A stretch of 64,000 nucleotides of DNA. Source: JBBQWT01 sp038210375. GTDB lineage: Bacteria > Acidobacteriota > Terriglobia > Terriglobales > Acidobacteriaceae. Below the pieces are notes generated by a model. It searched no databases, had not been told where the DNA came from, and saw nothing but the letters and a program-made list of their open reading frames with translations. The stretch is taken from the NCBI GenBank assembly GCA_038210375.1, contig JBBQWT010000013.1, positions 31,823 through 95,822 of the forward strand. The letters run 5' to 3'. Each line of letters begins with the position of its first letter. The first letter of the stretch is position 1. Made by a program: the position numbers and the translations under genes. Of this stretch, positions 60,169 through 64,000 are shown in pieces.

Positions 60169-63100
60169 ATGTTCTCTGCTCTCCGCCACGATTTCACCGC
60201 TTTCCTCGCAGTCTTGGTTCTCGCTCTCTCGCCTGTCCTTTATGCGCAAAGCGGCGGCGCAACACTGCAAGGCACGGTGACCGATCCTAGCGGGGCTGTC
60301 ATTCCCAACGCACATATTCGCATCGTCTCCATCGCCACAGGCGTCGTGCACGATGCCGAAGCCAATAGCAACGGCATTTACTCCGCTCCTGCCATTAGCG
60401 CTGGCCGGTATACAGTCACTACCGCCGCTCCAGGTTTCTCATCCAAGGTAAACAACGATGTGGTGCTGTCCGTGGGCGCCGTTCGTGATTTGGATGTGGT
60501 GCTTACCATCTCCTCTGCGGAGATGACGATCAATGTCGAAGCTTCCTCCAACCAGGTCAATCCGGCCGACACCTCGATACAGGGCGTCGTGGACGGAAAA
60601 CAGACCCGTGACCTTCCCCTCAATGGCCGCGACTGGACCACCCTCGCCACGCTTAACAGCGGCGTCTCCCAGATCCTCACCCAATTTGCCGGTGCCGCTA
60701 CGGCCACCACACGCCTCTCCCGCGGCCTTGGAGCGCAACTCACCATCGGTGGCAACCGCCCCCAGGGCAACAGCTACCGCCTCGACGGCGTCAACATTAA
60801 CGACTACGCCAATGGAGGCCCTGGTTCCGTCTCCGGCGCAACTCTCGGAGTCGACGCCGTGCAGGAGTTCAGCGTCATCACCTCCAACGCCCCTGCACAG
60901 TATGGCCGCATGTCCGGCGGTGTCATCAACTCCATCACCCGGCAGGGCACCAACCAGTTCCACGGCTCCGTTTACGACTTCCTCCGCAACAGCGTTTTTG
61001 ACGCACGCAACTTCTTCGATCCGCTCAGCGGTGAGCCCTCCTTCCGGCGCAACCAGTTCGGCGCCACCGTCGGCGGCCCTATCATCAAGAACAAGACCTT
61101 CTTCTTCTTCAATTATGAGGGCTATCGCCAAGCACAGGGCGTCACCATCCAATCCACCGTGCTTTCGCCAAACGCCCGCACCGGACTGGTCACCTGCTCA
61201 CAGCGGATCACCGGTACTCAGAATAAGGCCTGCTTCACTGTCGGTACTAAAACGCAGGCGCCTCCCGGGGCCGACGGAGTGCAGCAGCTTGCCGTCGATC
61301 CGGCCGTCCTCCCCTATCTCGCCCTTTATCCCCTGCCCAATGGCACGATCACGGGCAACACCGGCATCTACACTTTCGTCACCACGCAGAAGGCCAATGA
61401 AGACCTCTCCACGGTTCATCTGGACCACAATTTTTCAGAGAATGATTCGCTCCACAGCACTCTCTTGTACGGCACAGCCTCGCTCGACTCGGCCGACCAG
61501 ACCAACACCCTCTACGACGAGGCTCTCTCCCGCCGCACTACCGCGAGTCTGGAGGAGGTCCACGTCTTCACCTCACACCTTACCAACTCCTTCCGCCTGG
61601 GCTATAACCGCTCTGTAGCCATCGCGCCTAACCTCAAATCGGTCATCAATCCCGCCATCAACAATCCCGCGCTCTCCTATTACTCTGGCCGCAGCGTTGG
61701 CCAGTTGCTCGTCTCCTCTCTCACCACCGTGCAGGGCGGCTCTGGCGCTGTCGGCACCAACAAGTTTCACTACAACTCCTACCAGCTCTATGACGACGCT
61801 AATTACCTGTTAGGCAAACACTCCTTCAACTTCGGCGGTGGCCTCGAGTTTCTCCAAAACAATACACTCGGCGGCGTGCTGCCCAACGGCCAGTGGAGCT
61901 TCGGCTCCATCAATTCGTTCCTCACCAACGTCCCGACGTTCTTTGAGGGAGGCGTCCCCGGCACTCCAGTTATCCCGCACGACCTGCGCCAGACCCTTTA
62001 TGCCGCCTACGTGCAGGACAGCTGGAAGGCACGCCACAATCTCACCGTCAACCTCGGCCTGCGTTATGAGATGGTCACCAATACGACCGAGACCCGCGGT
62101 CGCCTCGGCTCTCTCCCCACCCCCACCTCGCCTGCCGCCGTCGCGGTCCACAGCTTCTTCACCAACAACCCCACCACCAAGAACTTTGAGCCCCGCATTG
62201 GCTTAGCCTGGGACCCCTACCAGAACGGCAAGACCATTATTACCGCTGCATCCGGCATCTACGACCTGCTCCCGTTGAACTACACCTATCAACTCCAGGT
62301 CATCTCCAGTGCGCCATCTTACCAGGAGGGCCGTGTCGTCTATCCCGGCACCACGGGCAAGGGTCTGTTTCCCTCCAACCCCTTCAACACCATCATCCCC
62401 AAGCTTCGCGTCATCTACACGCCACCCAAGCCTCCGCGCAGCTACTCTATCCAAAGCAGCGTAAACCTGCAGCAGCAGCTTACGCAAAACACCGTCTTGC
62501 AGATCGGCTACATCGGATCGCATGGCGTCCATCAGCTCTTCAACACCAATGACATCAACAACGTACCCTTCGTCGGCAAGGACGCTGGCGGGAACTACTA
62601 TTGGCCTGACCTCCTCGCTGTCGCCGGCGCGGCCCGCGCCGCTCTTGCACTCAATCCCAACGTAGGTACGGAGTCTGACAGCTTTTACGGTGGCAGTTCT
62701 ATCTACCACTCGCTTCAGACCTCGATCAGCTACTCGTCGCCTAAAGGCGTCACCGGCAAAGTCGCCTATACCTGGTCACATTCTATTGACGACAGCTCCT
62801 CGCAGATCTCCGGTGCTAGCTTTGGCAATTCTATCTCTGGTCTACCGGCCTTTGATCTCAGCCTGGACCGAGCAAACTCCGACTTCGATCTCCGCCACGT
62901 CTTTTCCGCCAACGCCGTTGTTCCCTTGCCGAATATCGCGCGTGGCGGCATCTATACTTCCGTTCTCCGGCACTGGACCTTCAACAATATCTTCAACATC
63001 CGCAGCGGCATTCCCTTCACCCCCATCGTTGGAGGAGATACTCTCGGTCTCCTCGGCTCGCAGCCTTTTCAGTTTCCCGACCGCATCGTCAACGATCGCA

Positions 63101-63474
63101 AGTGCACCAACGGTCATAGCATCCACTACATCGACACGAGTTGCTTTGCCTTCCCCACAACCGTAGCCTATGGCCCGAACAACAGTCTCAACGGTCCACG
63201 CCTCGGCACCAGTCGCCGTAATACCCTGGCTGGCCCCGGCCTCTTCATCTGGACCACTGGACTGATGAAAGATCAGCGCATCACCGAAAGGATACGGGCA
63301 CAGTTTCAGGTCCAGGCGTTCAATGTCACCAACCACACCAACTTTGCCAACCCAGCCGCGGCGCAGACACAGATATACGGCTCCAATGGTGCACTCTCCG
63401 GTACCGCCGGCGTCCTCACTGCTGTTGCCACATCCAGCCGGCAACTCCAGTTCGCGTTGAAAATCATCTTCTGA
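60169..63474 (+). CDS. Oar-like TonB-dependent receptor with carboxypeptidase-regulatory domain
   Basis: A 1101-residue outer-membrane protein. After a signal peptide (FLAVLVLALSPVLYAQ) a carboxypeptidase-regulatory/Cna-B-like domain (about residues 30-115, LQGTVTDPSGAVIPNAHIRI) precedes the plug (about 120-260, with QGNSYRLDGVNINDY and QYGRMSGGVINSITRQGTNQF). A long beta-barrel follows, ending RQLQFALKIIF with the terminal Phe expected of outer-membrane proteins. This class is very abundant in Acidobacteria. No TonB-ExbBD genes are present here, so energy must come from elsewhere in the genome. Upstream Pho-box-like triplet 3 and the adjacent PstS-like genes suggest uptake of a phosphorus compound; the substrate is inferred. 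Confidence 0.93.
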   Translation: MFSALRHDFTAFLAVLVLALSPVLYAQSGGATLQGTVTDPSGAVIPNAHIRIVSIATGVVHDAEANSNGIYSAPAISAGRYTVTTAAPGFSSKVNNDVVLSVGAVRDLDVVLTISSAEMTINVEASSNQVNPADTSIQGVVDGKQTRDLPLNGRDWTTLATLNSGVSQILTQFAGAATATTRLSRGLGAQLTIGGNRPQGNSYRLDGVNINDYANGGPGSVSGATLGVDAVQEFSVITSNAPAQYGRMSGGVINSITRQGTNQFHGSVYDFLRNSVFDARNFFDPLSGEPSFRRNQFGATVGGPIIKNKTFFFFNYEGYRQAQGVTIQSTVLSPNARTGLVTCSQRITGTQNKACFTVGTKTQAPPGADGVQQLAVDPAVLPYLALYPLPNGTITGNTGIYTFVTTQKANEDLSTVHLDHNFSENDSLHSTLLYGTASLDSADQTNTLYDEALSRRTTASLEEVHVFTSHLTNSFRLGYNRSVAIAPNLKSVINPAINNPALSYYSGRSVGQLLVSSLTTVQGGSGAVGTNKFHYNSYQLYDDANYLLGKHSFNFGGGLEFLQNNTLGGVLPNGQWSFGSINSFLTNVPTFFEGGVPGTPVIPHDLRQTLYAAYVQDSWKARHNLTVNLGLRYEMVTNTTETRGRLGSLPTPTSPAAVAVHSFFTNNPTTKNFEPRIGLAWDPYQNGKTIITAASGIYDLLPLNYTYQLQVISSAPSYQEGRVVYPGTTGKGLFPSNPFNTIIPKLRVIYTPPKPPRSYSIQSSVNLQQQLTQNTVLQIGYIGSHGVHQLFNTNDINNVPFVGKDAGGNYYWPDLLAVAGAARAALALNPNVGTESDSFYGGSSIYHSLQTSISYSSPKGVTGKVAYTWSHSIDDSSSQISGASFGNSISGLPAFDLSLDRANSDFDLRHVFSANAVVPLPNIARGGIYTSVLRHWTFNNIFNIRSGIPFTPIVGGDTLGLLGSQPFQFPDRIVNDRKCTNGHSIHYIDTSCFAFPTTVAYGPNNSLNGPRLGTSRRNTLAGPGLFIWTTGLMKDQRITERIRAQFQVQAFNVTNHTNFANPAAAQTQIYGSNGALSGTAGVLTAVATSSRQLQFALKIIF

Positions 63475-63806
63475 GGCTTCCCCCCTGGGGGCAGGCTGAC
63501 ACGCGTCCTCACCGACCCGACTTTGATATCGCCACGATATTCGAGTCGAATGCACGTTCGCACCGATTAAGGCAACTACGGGGTTCAAGCCCAAAAACGG
63601 ACGAAAGCGGCTCCGACTTTTTCAACACCCACAGGCCGGCCACTTGCCGAAGACGTAGATCGATTTGAATAGCTCGATGAGTGACTCGGGCTGTTATTAC
63701 CAACTGAGGTTTGAGGCGATTGCTCGCACCCTTGAGGTCCATACATAAGTATGCGAATTGAACTTCAGAAGGCTATGTTGCGCCGGTCCAGCGCGGAAAG
63801 CAAACT
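63475..63806. other. Intergenic stretch after the TonB receptor
   Basis: About 330 bp with no gene or repeat that I can recognise. A GC-rich CCCCCCTGGGGGCAGG hairpin-like element just after the receptor stop lacks a T-run and is only a weak terminator candidate. Confidence 0.4.
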
Positions 63807-64000
63807 ATGACCAACCAACGCTGGCTGCGAATCATTCCGGTCGCCACCATCATGTATGCGATCGCCTTCATCAATCGCACCAACGTGTCGCAGGCATTGC
63901 CGGCCATGAGCCGTGACCTGCACATGAACTCGCTGCAGGCCGGGTCCATCGCCGGCGCTTTTTTCTGGGGATACCTGCTGCTGCAAATTCCCGGGGGATA
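63807..64000 (+). CDS. MFS transporter, 3'-truncated by the window edge
   Basis: The first 64 residues of a major facilitator superfamily permease. The ATG at 63807 follows GCGGAAAG. The sequence has the first membrane helix (IIPVATIMYAIAFINRTNVS), the loop QALPAMSRDLHMNSLQAGSI and the start of helix 2 (GAFFWGYLLLQIPGG), a pattern typical of the anion:cation symporter (organic acid) subgroup. Substrate unknown. The frame is open to the end of the window. Confidence 0.82.
   Translation, partial: MTNQRWLRIIPVATIMYAIAFINRTNVSQALPAMSRDLHMNSLQAGSIAGAFFWGYLLLQIPGG

Overview
This 64 kb window is a GC-rich bacterial chromosome segment whose gene content points to an acidobacterium of the Terriglobia/Koribacter type. 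The signs are an Oar-like TonB-dependent receptor with an N-terminal carboxypeptidase-regulatory domain, many receiver-only response regulators, several small conserved proteins I associate with this phylum, and dispersed non-coding repeats. That assignment comes from protein character and was not tested by a search.

Layout: (1) 1-3016 is housekeeping: the 3' part of atpD, atpC, a PP2C phosphatase and a double-FHA protein. (2) 3017-7042 is a low-density accessory patch with four small minus-strand genes. Two of them sit between the same pair of repeats, a 319-bp repeat on the 3' side and a 27-bp repeat on the 5' side. (3) 7043-15390 is a signalling operon: a 2114-residue hybrid histidine kinase with eleven exact 92-residue HAMP-type repeats, a REC-PAS-kinase and a lone receiver. 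(4) 15.4-31.6 kb is mostly core genes: tryptophan 2,3-dioxygenase with a LolD-like ATPase, PhzF, peroxiredoxin, small conserved proteins, DciA/DUF721, gatC-gatA, an FmdE-like protein, a glycosyltransferase and amt. REP-type repeats and one RAYT transposase are interspersed. (5) 31.6-37.1 kb carries glnB and glnD. The last ~0.9 kb of glnD plus its downstream spacer is present twice, bracketing an AAA+ ATPase gene with an apparently leaderless promoter. (6) 37.5-48.0 kb is a tightly packed plus-strand defence island: a type III-like restriction helicase-nuclease, a small protein, a beta-class methyltransferase, a DUF262/HNH (GmrSD-like) nuclease, a RelE-UvrD fusion and a DUF1801 protein. (7) 48.1-49.4 kb has a TAT-exported cupin, a dead tyrosine recombinase fragment and a tRNA(CAU). 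(8) 49.6-63.5 kb is a cluster of ten secreted proteins: four PstS-like binding proteins without any PstCAB, a beta-propeller protein, two proteins with three copies of a ThuA-like domain, a NIPSNAP/EthD-like protein, a degenerate alkaline-phosphatase-fold protein and a TonB-dependent receptor. The window ends in the start of an MFS transporter.

The two most interesting systems are (7-8) and (5-6). Three promoters in the secreted cluster each carry three heptamers of the form nnTTCAT/G/C at an exact 11-bp pitch, the geometry of a PhoB box. They precede the PstS-like triplet, the PstS-like/phosphatase-fold pair and the TonB receptor. I infer a phosphate-responsive cell-surface capture or sensing system. 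The fourth transcription unit (beta-propeller and ThuA-like genes) instead has a sigma70-type promoter with a perfect 10-bp inverted repeat bracketing its -10 box. In the defence island the RelE-UvrD fusion next to a DUF262 nuclease and an R-M pair is the unusual combination. All functions are read from sequence motifs; no database search was possible.
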